Positions 1 through 9,029 are shown, numbered from the stretch's first letter. The stretch: 64,000 nucleotides of DNA from Caulobacter sp. X (GCF_002742635.1 NZ_PEGF01000001.1:744001-808000); one strand, 5' to 3'. A program made the numbers and translations. The notes: generated by a model from the letters alone, not told the origin.

Positions 1-120
1 CAGGACCAACCGGGACCTATGCGTCGCCACAACCGGCAGCGGCGGTCGCGCGGTCTTCATCTGGCAATAGGGCCGCCAGACATGAGGGGCGCCAGCGGTC
101 AGCCAGTCGGGATCGGTCAT
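1..120 (-). CDS. bioA: Adenosylmethionine-8-amino-7-oxononanoate aminotransferase, 5' end only
   Basis: This is the first 40 codons of a gene that runs off the left edge. It starts at ATG (120-118) and reads leftward. Translation gives MTDPDWLTAGAPHVWRPYCQ and then a lysine/proline-rich stretch. The H-W-R-P-Y-x-Q-M block is the N-terminal signature of BioA, the PLP-dependent enzyme that uses S-adenosylmethionine to convert KAPA to DAPA in biotin synthesis. It is divergent from bioF, with 72 bases between the two starts, so both promoters should lie in that gap. The PLP lysine and the rest of the fold are outside the window. The call rests on the N-terminal motif plus the biotin-gene context, which agree well. 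Confidence 0.85.
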   Translation of the reverse strand, partial: MTDPDWLTAGAPHVWRPYCQMKTARPPLPVVATHRSRLVL

Positions 121-192
121 GACGGTTTCCGTTTGCGGACTCGGGGCGCCTTGCCTATTCCCGCCCACCAGCCACGGCAAACGGGAAACGAC

Positions 193-1347
193 ATGCAAAG
201 CCTCGACGCCTTCGCCGGCGGCAAGCTGGCGGCCCTGGAAGCCAAGAGCCTGCGGCGCTGGCTGAAACCCACCCGCCGCCACGACGGCGCCGTGGTCGAG
301 CGCGACGGACGGCGACTGATCTCGTTCTCCTGCAACGACTATCTGGGCCTGTCGCAACACCCCCAGGTGCGCGCGGCGGCGGCCGAGGCGGCGCTGAACT
401 ACGGCGCGGGCGCGGCGGCCTCGCGCCTGGTGACCGGCGACCATCCGCTGCTGGGAGACCTCGAAAAGCGCTTGGCGCGCCTTAAGGGGACCGAAGCGGC
501 CTGCGTGTTCGGTTCGGGCTATCTGGCCAACACCGGCGTGATCCCGACGCTGGTCGGGCCTGGCGACGTCGTGCTGATCGACGCCCTGGCCCACGCCTGC
601 ATCTGGGCCGGCGCGCAGCTGTCCGGCGCCAAGATCGTCAAGTTCGCCCACAACGACGTCGCCGACCTGGAGCGCCTGCTGCAGGTCGAACGCCCCCTCG
701 CCCGCCATGCTCTGGTGGCGACCGATGGCGTGTTCTCGATGGATGGCGACATCGCGCCGCTGGACCAGCTTGCCGAGCTCTGCGCGCGCCACGACGCCTG
801 GCTGTTCAGCGACGACGCGCACGGGGTCGGCGTCCTGGCCGAAGGCCGCGGCTCGGCCGCTCTGTTTCCCGAGGCCAAGATCCCGCTGCAGATGGGCACG
901 CTGTCCAAGGCCCTGGGCTCTTACGGCGGCTATCTCTGCGGTTCGCAGGGCGTCGTCGACCTCCTGAAGACCCGCGCCCGCACCCTGGTCTACGCCACGA
1001 GCCTGCCGCCCGCCTCGGCCGCCGCCGCCCTGACCGCGCTCGACATCATCGAGACCCAGCCAAAGCTCACCGCGCAGCCACTGGCCAAGGCGCGGCTGTT
1101 CACCCAGCGGCTAGGCTTGCCAGACGCGCGGAGCCCGATCGTTCCCGTCGTGCTCGGAACCGCCGACGCGGCCCTGGCCGCCTCGACCGCCCTGGAGGCG
1201 CAAGGCTTTCTGGTCGTGGCCATTCGTCCGCCGACCGTGCCAGAAGGCACGGCGCGGCTGCGCGTCGCCTTCAACGCCGCTCACGACGACGCCGACGTGG
1301 TCCGCCTCGCCGACGCCATCGCCGCGCTGCGAGGAGCCTCCGCATGA
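193..1347 (+). CDS. bioF: 8-amino-7-oxononanoate synthase
   Basis: 384-residue PLP enzyme of the alpha-oxoamine synthase family. It condenses pimeloyl-ACP/CoA with L-alanine to form KAPA, the first dedicated step of biotin ring assembly. Visible features are the substrate loop with SFSCNDYLGLSQHP near the N-terminus, the aspartate motif DDAHGVGVLAE, and the PLP-lysine region GTLSKALGSYGGY. An in-frame opening begins at 19, but I start at the ATG at 193. GGGA lies a few bases upstream of it, the family's conserved N-terminus starts there, and starting earlier would overlap the divergent bioA. Its stop overlaps the bioD start by four bases (ATGA), so the two are translationally coupled. Confidence 0.95.
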   Translation: MQSLDAFAGGKLAALEAKSLRRWLKPTRRHDGAVVERDGRRLISFSCNDYLGLSQHPQVRAAAAEAALNYGAGAAASRLVTGDHPLLGDLEKRLARLKGTEAACVFGSGYLANTGVIPTLVGPGDVVLIDALAHACIWAGAQLSGAKIVKFAHNDVADLERLLQVERPLARHALVATDGVFSMDGDIAPLDQLAELCARHDAWLFSDDAHGVGVLAEGRGSAALFPEAKIPLQMGTLSKALGSYGGYLCGSQGVVDLLKTRARTLVYATSLPPASAAAALTALDIIETQPKLTAQPLAKARLFTQRLGLPDARSPIVPVVLGTADAALAASTALEAQGFLVVAIRPPTVPEGTARLRVAFNAAHDDADVVRLADAIAALRGASA

Positions 1348-2000
1348 AGGCCTTCTTCGTCGCCGGGACCGGCACCGATCTGGGCAAGACCCATATCGGC
1401 TGCAAGCTGCTGGAAGCCGTCCGGAATCGCGACCTGAAGGTCGACGCCTTCAAGCCCGTCGTGAGCGGGTTCGATCCCGAAGCGCCGGAGACCAGTGATC
1501 CGGCACGTCTTGCGGTCGCTTTGGGCCGACCTGACGCTTGGGCGGAGGTTTCGCCCCGTCGCTACCGCGCGCCGCTGGCGCCCAACCTCGCCGCGCGGCT
1601 AGAGGGCGATATCCTGCGGATGGACGACCTCATCGCCGATTGCCGAGCCTGGCTCAGCGGACGCGACGTCGATCTCGCCCTCGTGGAAGGCGCGGGCGGC
1701 GTGATGTCGCCGATGACCGACGAGGCGACAAACCTCGACCTGATGGCGGCGCTTGGCCTGCCCATCCTGCTGGTCGCCGGCAGCTATCTCGGGACGGCCA
1801 GCCATCTGCTGACCGCGCTGGAGGTCGTTCGGGCCCGGAGCCTGACCGTGGCGGCGATCGTGGTCAGTGAAAGCCTCGACGCGCCCGACCTCGACCAGAC
1901 GGTCGAAATGCTGCGCGCCTTCGAGCGCCGGGCGCCGATCCTCGTCGCGCCCCGCGCCGGCTTGGACGCCGGCGAACTCGCCGACGTCCTGCTGGGCTAA
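1344..2000 (+). CDS. bioD: Dethiobiotin synthetase
   Basis: 218-residue ATP-dependent carboxylase that closes the ureido ring of DAPA to give dethiobiotin. The P-loop GTGTDLGKT lies at residues 8-16. VVSGFDP carries the usual substrate/metal residues, and VEGAGGVMSPM is the second conserved glycine-rich motif with the catalytic Glu. The length is normal for the family. It is coupled to bioF by an ATGA overlap. The next gene is convergent, with only four bases between the stops and no recognisable terminator. bioB is not visible, so it is either left of bioA or elsewhere in the genome. Confidence 0.95.
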   Translation: MKAFFVAGTGTDLGKTHIGCKLLEAVRNRDLKVDAFKPVVSGFDPEAPETSDPARLAVALGRPDAWAEVSPRRYRAPLAPNLAARLEGDILRMDDLIADCRAWLSGRDVDLALVEGAGGVMSPMTDEATNLDLMAALGLPILLVAGSYLGTASHLLTALEVVRARSLTVAAIVVSESLDAPDLDQTVEMLRAFERRAPILVAPRAGLDAGELADVLLG

Positions 2001-2004
2001 GCGC

Positions 2005-2859
2005 CTACTTCTCCAGTCGCGCCACAAGGCTGGAGGTGTCCCAGCGGGCGCCGCCCATCGCCTGGACCTCGGCGTAGAACTGATCGATCAGCGCCGTGCC
2101 CGGCAGGGTCGCGCCATTGGCGCGGGCCTCGTCCAGCGCGATGCACAAGTCCTTGCGCATCCAGTCGACGGCGAAGCCGAACTCGAACTCGCCGCGCGCC
2201 ATGGTCGCCCAGCGATTTTCCATCTGCCACGACTGGGCCGAGCCCTTGGAGATCGCCGCCAGCACATCGTCGGTCGGCAGACCCGCGCGCTTGGCGAAGT
2301 GCAGCGCCTCGGCGACGCCCTGGACGACGCCGGCGATGGCGATCTGGTTGCACATCTTGGTCAGTTGGCCAGCGCCGACCTCGCCCATGCGGCGAACGGC
2401 CTTGGCGTAGACCTCGATCACCGGCAGCACGCGGTCATAAGCCGCCTGATCACCGCCGGCCATGATGGTCAGCTGGCCGTTCTCGGCGCCCGCCTGACCG
2501 CCCGAGACAGGGGCGTCGACGAAGCTTCGACCGCTATTCGCGGCCAGGGCGGCCATCTCCCGCGCGACCTTGGCCGAAGTCGTGGTGTGATCGACGATCA
2601 CGCCGCGTTCGCCCATCGCCGGCAAGGCCTGCGCCACGACGTCGCGGACGTCGTCGTCATTGCCAACGCAGAGCAGCACGACCTCGGCGTCCGAGACCGC
2701 CTCGGCGATCGTGGCGAAGGCGAAGCCGCCGTGCTTTTCGGCCCAGCGACGTGCTTTCTCGGGGCTGCGGTTGTAGACGGCGACCTCGTGGCCGGCGGCC
2801 TTCAGATGACCCGCCATCGGAAAACCCATGACGCCCAGGCCGATAAACGCCGTCTTCAT
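2005..2859 (-). CDS. NAD(P)-dependent beta-hydroxyacid dehydrogenase (3-hydroxyisobutyrate dehydrogenase family)
   Basis: 284 residues, the usual length. The N-terminal Rossmann motif is GLGVMGFPMAGHL (residues 7-19). The substrate loop DAPVSGGQAGAENGQL and the catalytic-lysine helix KMCNQIAIAGVVQG define the 6-phosphogluconate/3-hydroxyisobutyrate dehydrogenase superfamily. Substrates in this family include 3-hydroxyisobutyrate, tartronate semialdehyde, D-phenylserine and succinic semialdehyde. The sequence alone does not separate them, and there is no valine-degradation or glyoxylate gene next to it. It is a single-gene transcription unit, divergent from motB and convergent with bioD. Confidence 0.85.
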   Translation of the reverse strand: MKTAFIGLGVMGFPMAGHLKAAGHEVAVYNRSPEKARRWAEKHGGFAFATIAEAVSDAEVVLLCVGNDDDVRDVVAQALPAMGERGVIVDHTTTSAKVAREMAALAANSGRSFVDAPVSGGQAGAENGQLTIMAGGDQAAYDRVLPVIEVYAKAVRRMGEVGAGQLTKMCNQIAIAGVVQGVAEALHFAKRAGLPTDDVLAAISKGSAQSWQMENRWATMARGEFEFGFAVDWMRKDLCIALDEARANGATLPGTALIDQFYAEVQAMGGARWDTSSLVARLEK

Positions 2860-2953
2860 CGCGAACTCCTAGAGTGAAGCCTGGGATTACGCGGCCTTCC
2901 CCCACTGCGGCAACCCCATCTTAACGTCCTTTCGGCAGGTTGCGGATCCAAGG

Positions 2954-2967
2954 TTAAACAGGCTTAA
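2954..2967 (+). promoter_or_regulatory. Possible CtrA-like site (TTAA-N6-TTAA) before motB
   Basis: TTAA at 2954-2957 and TTAA at 2964-2967 sit just upstream of the motB ATG at 2973. The CtrA response-regulator site in Caulobacter is usually TTAA-N7-TTAA, so the spacing here is one base short. A further TTAACG lies near 2921. This is weak evidence, offered because motility genes are CtrA-controlled in this group. Confidence 0.25.
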
Positions 2968-2972
2968 GCACG

Positions 2973-3872
2973 ATGGCGGTCAGCAGCGAGCAACCGATCC
3001 TCATCAAGAAGGTGAAGAAGGTCTCGGGCCACGGCCACCACGGCGGCGCCTGGAAGGTGGCCTATGCCGACTTCGTGACCGCGATGATGGCCTTCTTCCT
3101 GCTGATGTGGCTGTTGAACACGACCAGCCCCGAGCAGAAGCAAGGCATCGCCGACTACTTCGCCCCGGCCTCGATTTCCTCGACCACCAGCGGCTCCGGC
3201 GGCATCCTGGGCGGCACCTCGTTGGGCGATGACGGCGCGAAATCCGACGGCAAGATGTCGGCGATCCAGCAAATGGCGCCCGAGGTTCCAGACAACGTCG
3301 ATAAGGAAGGTCAGTCGACCGACACCGCCAGCCTTTCCTCCGCCAGCGAGCAGGCGCTGCGCGACGCCCTGGCCAAGAAGGAGCAGGACAGCTTCGCCTC
3401 GGCCGCTCAGTCGCTGCGCCAGTCGCTGCAGGACATGCCGGAACTGGCCGAGTTGTCGAAGCAGATCCTGATCGACCAGACCCCTGAAGGCCTGCGCATC
3501 CAGCTGGTCGACCAAGAAGGCCGCTCGATGTTCCAGGAGAACTCGAAGGTCCCCAACGACCGCGCCCGCATCCTGCTGCGCGCCGTCGCCAAGGTGATCA
3601 ATCAGTTGCCCAACCGCGTGACCATCTCGGGCCACACCAGCGCGAGCGCCTATGGCAAGAAGCAGGACGGCGACTGGTCGCTGTCGGCCGCCCGCGCCGA
3701 CGCCTCGCGCCAGATCCTGCGCGCGGCGGGCGTCGATGACGACCGCATCTATCAGGTCTCGGGCAAGGCCAACTCCGAGCCGCTGTACGCCGACGACCCG
3801 ACCCTGGCCGGAAACCGACGCATTTCGATCGTTCTGCTGCGCGAAAAGCCTGTTCTGCCCGACGGTCTGTGA
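2973..3872 (+). CDS. motB: Flagellar motor stator protein MotB
   Basis: 299 residues. A basic N-terminus (KKVKKVSGHGHHGG) leads into a single membrane helix that begins YADFVTAMMAFFLLMW. Asp33 is in the position of the proton-carrying aspartate of E. coli MotB. A Ser/Gly-rich linker follows, then an OmpA-like peptidoglycan-binding domain (about 190-295) with SGHTSA and the NRRISI end motif. MotB pairs with MotA in the inner membrane to form the stator and anchors it to the wall. No motA is adjacent; separate motA and motB loci are known in Caulobacter. The 100 bases after the stop hold no gene. Confidence 0.93.
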   Translation: MAVSSEQPILIKKVKKVSGHGHHGGAWKVAYADFVTAMMAFFLLMWLLNTTSPEQKQGIADYFAPASISSTTSGSGGILGGTSLGDDGAKSDGKMSAIQQMAPEVPDNVDKEGQSTDTASLSSASEQALRDALAKKEQDSFASAAQSLRQSLQDMPELAELSKQILIDQTPEGLRIQLVDQEGRSMFQENSKVPNDRARILLRAVAKVINQLPNRVTISGHTSASAYGKKQDGDWSLSAARADASRQILRAAGVDDDRIYQVSGKANSEPLYADDPTLAGNRRISIVLLREKPVLPDGL

Positions 3873-3972
3873 CCGTTAGCCGCGCAACGCCTCAGCGAAG
3901 CTTGCGCAACTGGACGCAATGCTCCCTAATCGAGCTTAGGGGCGCATCCAGGCTAGAGGGGACCGGGCTTCC

Positions 3973-4812
3973 GTGACGCAGCACTTTCCGACGCGACAGC
4001 TTCGGTTCTTCCTGACCGCGCCCACGCCTTGCCCGTACCTGCCCGGTCGCGAGGAGCGGAAGGTGTTCGCGCACCTGCCGTTGTCCGATGGCCCGACCGT
4101 CAACGACAGCCTGACCCAGGTCGGCTTCCGCCGCTCGCAAAACATCGCCTATCGCCCAGCCTGCGAGACCTGCCGCGCCTGCCAATCCGCCCGCGCGCCC
4201 GCCAGCGAGTACGTGCTTTCGCGCTCCGAGCGGAAAGTCCTGAACCGTAACGACGACCTTGAGCGCCACCTGGTCGAGGCCGAGGCGACGCTGGAGCAGT
4301 TCGAGCTGCTGCGCCGATATCTGCTGGCGCGGCACGCCGATGGCGGCATGGCCGAGATGACCTGGCCAGACTATGTGGCCATGGTCGAGGACACCGCGGT
4401 CCGCACCCACCTGATCGAGTACCGGCGCAAGTCGGTGGACAGAGGGCCCGGCGACCTTGTCGCCTGCGTGCTGGTTGACGTTCTCGCGGACGGCCTGTCG
4501 CTGGTCTACAGCTTCTATCAGCCCGACGAGACGCGCCGCAGCCTCGGCTCCTTCATCATCCTGGACCACATCGTCCAGGCCCAAGAAGCCGGCATGCCCT
4601 ACGTCTATCTTGGCTATTGGGTGCCGGGCAGCGAGAAGATGGCCTACAAGGCCCGCTTCTCGCCGCTGGAGATCCTCAAGCCTGGCGGCTGGTCGCTGAT
4701 GTCGGCCCGCGAGCGCGGCGCTCGCCCCCCAGCTCTGCGCGGCGAGCCCAAGGACGCCTGCGACCTGCCGCTTAGCGACGCCGAGCCGGCGGAGATCGAG
4801 GACCTGGGTTAG
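3973..4812 (+). CDS. bpt: Aspartate/glutamate leucyltransferase (leucyl-tRNA--protein transferase)
   Basis: 279 residues, starting at GTG. The Cys-rich N-terminal ATE_N region (CPYLPGREERKVF and later CETCRACQSARAP) and the C-terminal ATE_C GNAT-like domain (SLGSFIILDH, YLGYWVPGS, MAYKARFSPLE) identify the Bpt/Ate1 family. In proteobacteria Bpt transfers Leu to N-terminal Asp or Glu, creating an N-degron for ClpS-ClpAP. It appears to be transcribed alone. The stop codon TAG shares its first bases with the stop of the convergent SDR gene (TTAG at 4809-4812). Confidence 0.92.
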   Translation: MTQHFPTRQLRFFLTAPTPCPYLPGREERKVFAHLPLSDGPTVNDSLTQVGFRRSQNIAYRPACETCRACQSARAPASEYVLSRSERKVLNRNDDLERHLVEAEATLEQFELLRRYLLARHADGGMAEMTWPDYVAMVEDTAVRTHLIEYRRKSVDRGPGDLVACVLVDVLADGLSLVYSFYQPDETRRSLGSFIILDHIVQAQEAGMPYVYLGYWVPGSEKMAYKARFSPLEILKPGGWSLMSARERGARPPALRGEPKDACDLPLSDAEPAEIEDLG

Positions 4813-5576
4813 CGCGCGAAGCTGACCCCGCCGTCCACGGTGACGGCGCCGCCCATCACATAGTCCCCCGCCCGCGAAGCCAGGTAGATGGCCGCGCCGG
4901 CCATGTCCTCCTCCGAGCCGATGCGGCCGGCGGGAATGGCCTTGGACACGGCGTCGGCATGGTCGCGCGCGACCTTGTTCATGTCGGACGCGAAGGCGCC
5001 GGGCGCGATGCAGCTGACCGCGATGTTGTCGGAGGCCAGACGCAGAGCCATCCGCTTGGTCATGTGCAGCAGGCCCGCCTTAGAGGCGCCGTAAGGATAG
5101 GTCTCGTCCTTGGTCACCGACTGGCCGTCGATAGAGGCGATGTTGATCACCTTGGCCACGTGGTCCTTTGCCGCCGCCCGCAGCGGAGCGATCAGCGCCT
5201 GAGTCAGGAAGAACGGCGTCTTCATGTTGAGGTCGACGGTCTTGTCCCAGCCGGCCTCGGGGAACTCGTCGAACGCCGCGCCCCAGGCCGCGCCGGCGTT
5301 GTTGACCAGGATATCGAGCTTGTCCTCGCGTTCCTTGATACGGTCGGCCAGGCCCTGGATGCCTTCCATGGTCGAGATGTCGCCCGGCAGCGAGACGCAC
5401 TCGCCATATTCGCTGAGCGCCTCGGCCGCCGCGTCGCAGGCCGCGGCCTTGCGGGCGGTGATGTAGACGCGCTTGGCGCCGTAGGTCAGGAAGCCCTTGA
5501 CGATCATCGCGCCGATGCCGCGCGAGCCGCCGGTCACCACCGCGACGCGGCCTTCGAGTGAGAACAGGTTCTGCAT
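4809..5576 (-). CDS. Short-chain dehydrogenase/reductase (RhlG/FabG-like)
   Basis: 255 residues. The cofactor motif TGGSRGIG is at about residues 16-23 and NNAG at about 92. A Ser in NIASIDGQ and the YxxxK pair in YPYGASKAG form the SDR catalytic triad. VDGGVSFAR closes the protein, as in classical FabG-like members. RhlG-type enzymes reduce beta-ketoacyl substrates and many relatives act on xenobiotic ketones, so the exact substrate is open. It is the last gene of a leftward operon behind nitronate monooxygenase (12-base gap) and quinone oxidoreductase, suggesting one redox pathway. Confidence 0.85.
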   Translation of the reverse strand: MQNLFSLEGRVAVVTGGSRGIGAMIVKGFLTYGAKRVYITARKAAACDAAAEALSEYGECVSLPGDISTMEGIQGLADRIKEREDKLDILVNNAGAAWGAAFDEFPEAGWDKTVDLNMKTPFFLTQALIAPLRAAAKDHVAKVINIASIDGQSVTKDETYPYGASKAGLLHMTKRMALRLASDNIAVSCIAPGAFASDMNKVARDHADAVSKAIPAGRIGSEEDMAGAAIYLASRAGDYVMGGAVTVDGGVSFAR

Positions 5577-5588
5577 GTCGAAAATCCT

Positions 5589-6524
5589 CTAGAAGCCGCG
5601 CGTGGCGGCCAGGGCGCCGAGGCGCCCGCAAATGTCGTGGAACTGCGCGACGGTCTCGTCGATGATCTGTTGGACCGCCTTGACCTCATCGATCAGGCCG
5701 ACGGTCTGGCCGGCCAGCGCGGGCGCGGCCTCCATGTCGCCGCCGAAATAGACGTCCAGAATGTTCCGCAGCACGTCGGGCGGCATGACGCCGGCGTCGT
5801 GGATCTCTTTGGTCAAATCGGACTTGATCGCGCGAATACAGGGGCTGGCCTTCTTGTTCAGCACCCAGGTCCCCGTCTCCTTGGCGCCCGTAATGGCGGC
5901 CTTGTAGTTGGCGTGCACCGGGCTCTCGGCCGAGCTGACGAAGCGCGTGCCCATCTGCACCGCCTCGGCGCCCAAGGCGAAGGCCGCGGCCATGCCGCGC
6001 CCATCGCAGATGCCGCCGGCGGCGACCAACGGCACATCGACCTTGGCGCGGATCGCCTGCAGAAGCACGAGGGTCGAGACCTCCTCGGGATTCTTGAAGC
6101 CGCCGCCTTCGGCGCCTTCGACCACGAGGCCATCGACGCCCGCCTCGACGCATTTCACCGCCGCGTCGACGGTGGGCACGGCGTGGTAGACGACGATGCC
6201 GGCGTCCTTCAGCGGGCCGATGAACTTGGCCGGGCTGCCGGCCGAGGTGGTCACGAACCTGACCCCGCTGTCGCAGACGAAACGCAGCATGGCGTCGTCG
6301 CGCAAGAACATGATCGGCAGGTTCACGCCAAACGGCAGGCCGCTGGCCGCCATCTTGGTGATCTCCGCCTTGCAGTTTTCCGTCTCGCCGGACGAGGTCT
6401 CGATGATCCCCAGGCCGCCAGCGCGCGAGACCGCGCTCGCCAGCGGATAGCGGGCGATCCAGCCCATCGGGGCCTGGATGATCGGATACTTGGCGCCCGT
6501 ATGGGCCAGGACACGGTTGCTCAT
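5589..6524 (-). CDS. Nitronate monooxygenase (2-nitropropane dioxygenase-like)
   Basis: 311-residue FMN TIM-barrel protein. Visible features are IIQAPMGWIARYPLA at the N-terminus, AGGLGIIE, AGGICDGRGMAAAFALGA (the FMN-phosphate loop) and MGTRFVSSAESP. The family oxidises alkyl nitronates such as propionate-3-nitronate. Some members are instead enoyl reductases or unknown flavoproteins. The start codon overlaps the stop of the quinone oxidoreductase by four bases (ATGA, 6521-6524), so expression is coupled. A detoxification or short-chain lipid role is inferred from the neighbours only. Confidence 0.85.
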   Translation of the reverse strand: MSNRVLAHTGAKYPIIQAPMGWIARYPLASAVSRAGGLGIIETSSGETENCKAEITKMAASGLPFGVNLPIMFLRDDAMLRFVCDSGVRFVTTSAGSPAKFIGPLKDAGIVVYHAVPTVDAAVKCVEAGVDGLVVEGAEGGGFKNPEEVSTLVLLQAIRAKVDVPLVAAGGICDGRGMAAAFALGAEAVQMGTRFVSSAESPVHANYKAAITGAKETGTWVLNKKASPCIRAIKSDLTKEIHDAGVMPPDVLRNILDVYFGGDMEAAPALAGQTVGLIDEVKAVQQIIDETVAQFHDICGRLGALAATRGF

Positions 6525-7483
6525 GGGATCAGCAGCACCCGGCCGACGGCCTGACGGCTCTCGATATAGGCGTGGGCGGCGGCGGCCTCCGACAACGGGA
6601 AGGTCCGGTCGATCACCACCTGGAGCTCTCCGCGCGCGGCCTGATCGATCAGGTCCTGGATCATGTCGTGCACGCGGTCGGTCATGATTTCCGCCCCGAG
6701 GAACACACCGGTGAGCGAGCGATTGCCGGCCATCAGGGACGAGACATCGACCTTCATGGGCTCACGGCCGGCATTGCCGACCAGCGAGACACGTCCGCGA
6801 TACCCAAGCGCGCCGAGGCTGCTGGCAAGCGTGGCGCCGCCGACCGGGTCGACGACAAGATCGACGCCCTTGCCGCCGGTCAGCTTCATCACCTGCTCGA
6901 CCAGGTCGTCGCGGCTGTAGTTGATCCCGTGGTCCATGCCGAAGGCCTTCAACCGCTCCAGGCGCTCGTCGCTGGAGGCCGAGGCCAGCACGGTGGCGCC
7001 GGATTTCTTGGCCAGTTGGATGGCGGCGAGGCCGACGGCGCCCGCGCCGGCCTGGACCAGCACCGTCTCGCCCGCCTTGAGACGGCCGGCGCCGAAGAGG
7101 CATTCGTGCGCCGTACCGAAGGGCACGGGGATCGCCGAGGCCTTCTGGATGTCGAAGCCATCCGGGATCGGCCAGGCGTTGCGCGCCGGCACGGCGCGAA
7201 GCGCGGCGTGGGAGCCGAAGGCGTTCACGGTCACGACCTTCTGGCCGACCTTGAGGTGGGAGACCTCGGCGCCGACCTCGACGATTTCCCCCGCGGCCTG
7301 GTAGCCGACGATGTGGGGGCTGCCCGCCATCTGGCCGCCGCCGCGGTTCAGCGTGTCGCCGCCCTCGATGCTGACCGCCTCGACGCGGATCACCACGCCC
7401 TGCGGATGACAGACTGGGTCCGGGACGTCCTCGTAGCGAAAGACGTCCGGCGCCCCGGTCTCGTAATAGACGGCGGCCTTCAT
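6521..7483 (-). CDS. Zinc-independent quinone oxidoreductase (medium-chain dehydrogenase/reductase)
   Basis: 320 residues with the GroES-like N-terminal half and a Rossmann C-terminal half. The NADPH-binding segment is VQAGAGAVGLAAIQLAKKSG, and DPVGGATL follows in the second half. The structural-zinc cysteines of alcohol dehydrogenases are absent, as in the quinone oxidoreductase/zeta-crystallin branch. It is the first gene of the three-gene operon with nitronate monooxygenase and SDR. The promoter would lie in 7484-7521, a short gap shared with the end of the upstream serine hydrolase gene. Confidence 0.85.
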   Translation of the reverse strand: MKAAVYYETGAPDVFRYEDVPDPVCHPQGVVIRVEAVSIEGGDTLNRGGGQMAGSPHIVGYQAAGEIVEVGAEVSHLKVGQKVVTVNAFGSHAALRAVPARNAWPIPDGFDIQKASAIPVPFGTAHECLFGAGRLKAGETVLVQAGAGAVGLAAIQLAKKSGATVLASASSDERLERLKAFGMDHGINYSRDDLVEQVMKLTGGKGVDLVVDPVGGATLASSLGALGYRGRVSLVGNAGREPMKVDVSSLMAGNRSLTGVFLGAEIMTDRVHDMIQDLIDQAARGELQVVIDRTFPLSEAAAAHAYIESRQAVGRVLLIP

Positions 7484-7521
7484 GCGGCGTTACTCCCTAC
7501 CGTTTTTGTTGGCCTTAAGGC

Positions 7522-8829
7522 CTATTTCTTGGGGTCCTTGAGCGCGTCGTAGACGAGCTTGGCGCTGTCGTCGTCGATGTCCTTGATCGCCGGATCGCCG
7601 TCCTTGTTCAGGATGTGGATCATTCCCAGGAAAAAGAGATCGTTCTTGGGGTCGATCCAGAACCAGGTGCCGGCGGCGCCGCCCCAGCTGAAGGTCCCCT
7701 CGCCTTGCGGACCGGCCTTGGCGCTATCCAGCACGACGGCGAAGTCGAGACCGAAGCCCCGCCCCTTGGCCGTGTTGAACGGCGGGACGTCGGAATTCAT
7801 GATCGTGTCGCTCAGCGCGTTGGTGCGCATTAGCTTGACGGTCTCGGGTTTCAGGATCCGCTTGCCGTCCAAGGTCCCGCCATTCAGCAGCATCTGGGCG
7901 AAGCGCGCATAGTCGGCGTTGGTCGAGACCAGACCGCCGCCGCCCGAGGCCATGACCGGCGGCTTGGTGATGTCCAGCACCATGAAGCCGCTGGCCGGGA
8001 CCAGCTTCTGCTCCTTCGGACTCCACAAGTAGAGCGAGGCCAAGCGATCCATCTTCTCGGCCGGCAGCCAGAAGCCGGTATCCGTCATCTTCAGCGGCTC
8101 GAAAATCCGCGTCTTCATGAAGTCGCCCAGCGACATGCCCGACAGCTTCTCGACGATCAGACCCTGGATATCGACCGAGACGCTGTACTTCCAACGGGTC
8201 CCGGGTTGGGCGACCAGAGGCAGCTTGGCGATGTTGTCGACGAACTCCTGCTGCGTCCGGGCGGCCAGCACGTTCCGCGCATAGGCCTTGTCGATGGGGT
8301 TATCGGGAACGAGGCCATAGGCGAAGCCGCCCGAGTGGCTCATGATCTCGCGCATAGTCGGCGGACGGTCGGCGGGGACGGTGTCGAACGAGCCGTCGGG
8401 ATTGACCGCCTTGAACACGCGCAGAGACGCGAACTCGGGGATGTATTTGCTGACCGGATCGTCCAGCTGCCACTTGCCCTCTTCGTAGAGGATCATCATG
8501 GCCACCCCCGTGACCGGCTTGGTCTGGGAATAGATCCGAAAGATCGTGTCCTTGGTCATCGGCGGGCCGTCGAAGCCCTTCTTGCCGTGGACTTGGTAGT
8601 TCACGACCTTGCCGTGCCGGACCAGCATGGTGGTCACGCCGGGGAGATGGCCCGTATCGACCAGGCCCTGCATATGGGCGTCGAGCTTGGCGAGACCCTC
8701 GCGCGTAAAGCCAACACTCTCGGGAGACGCGGCGACAAAAGTCGTGGTCTTGGGGGCCGCCGCGATCGCTGGAGCGCCCGCGATCATGGTCGCGGCCAGG
8801 ACCGTCCCGATCAGTTTCCGAAACGCCAA
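7522..8829 (-). CDS. Secreted serine hydrolase, beta-lactamase class C/esterase family
   Basis: About 435 residues. The open frame extends to 8880, but I choose the TTG at 8829. GGAGG lies five bases upstream of it, and it gives a clean Sec signal peptide (FRKLIGTVLAATMIAGAPAI, then AAA). The class C SxxK motif is SQTK near residue 101, within RIYSQTKPVTG. A YSV tyrosine motif and a glycine-rich FSWGGAAGTWFWIDP segment near the C-terminus (KTG-box region) follow. Members include esterases, D-aminopeptidases and penicillin-binding relatives, and resistance cannot be assumed. It is paralogous to the protein at 10536-11939. Confidence 0.85.
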   Translation of the reverse strand: MAFRKLIGTVLAATMIAGAPAIAAAPKTTTFVAASPESVGFTREGLAKLDAHMQGLVDTGHLPGVTTMLVRHGKVVNYQVHGKKGFDGPPMTKDTIFRIYSQTKPVTGVAMMILYEEGKWQLDDPVSKYIPEFASLRVFKAVNPDGSFDTVPADRPPTMREIMSHSGGFAYGLVPDNPIDKAYARNVLAARTQQEFVDNIAKLPLVAQPGTRWKYSVSVDIQGLIVEKLSGMSLGDFMKTRIFEPLKMTDTGFWLPAEKMDRLASLYLWSPKEQKLVPASGFMVLDITKPPVMASGGGGLVSTNADYARFAQMLLNGGTLDGKRILKPETVKLMRTNALSDTIMNSDVPPFNTAKGRGFGLDFAVVLDSAKAGPQGEGTFSWGGAAGTWFWIDPKNDLFFLGMIHILNKDGDPAIKDIDDDSAKLVYDALKDPKK

Positions 8830-9029
8830 AACATCCTCCCGAACATATGTTTGACACGACCTTAGAGCGCGTGTCGCCACGTTGAAACCGCTTTTTGAAC
8901 GGGCGGCGCTCAGCCTCCCGTCGCACCAAACGGTGACGGTTATTTAATGTCGAGCCCGATTGACCGAACGGCGTTCATGTATATTTCTTACTGCACGAGG
9001 GATTACGAAATAGACATGTTAGGCAACCG

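Noticed and set aside
120..192. Possible biotin operator between bioA and bioF
   Set aside because: The gap should hold both promoters, but I could not see a convincing BirA- or BioR-type palindrome.
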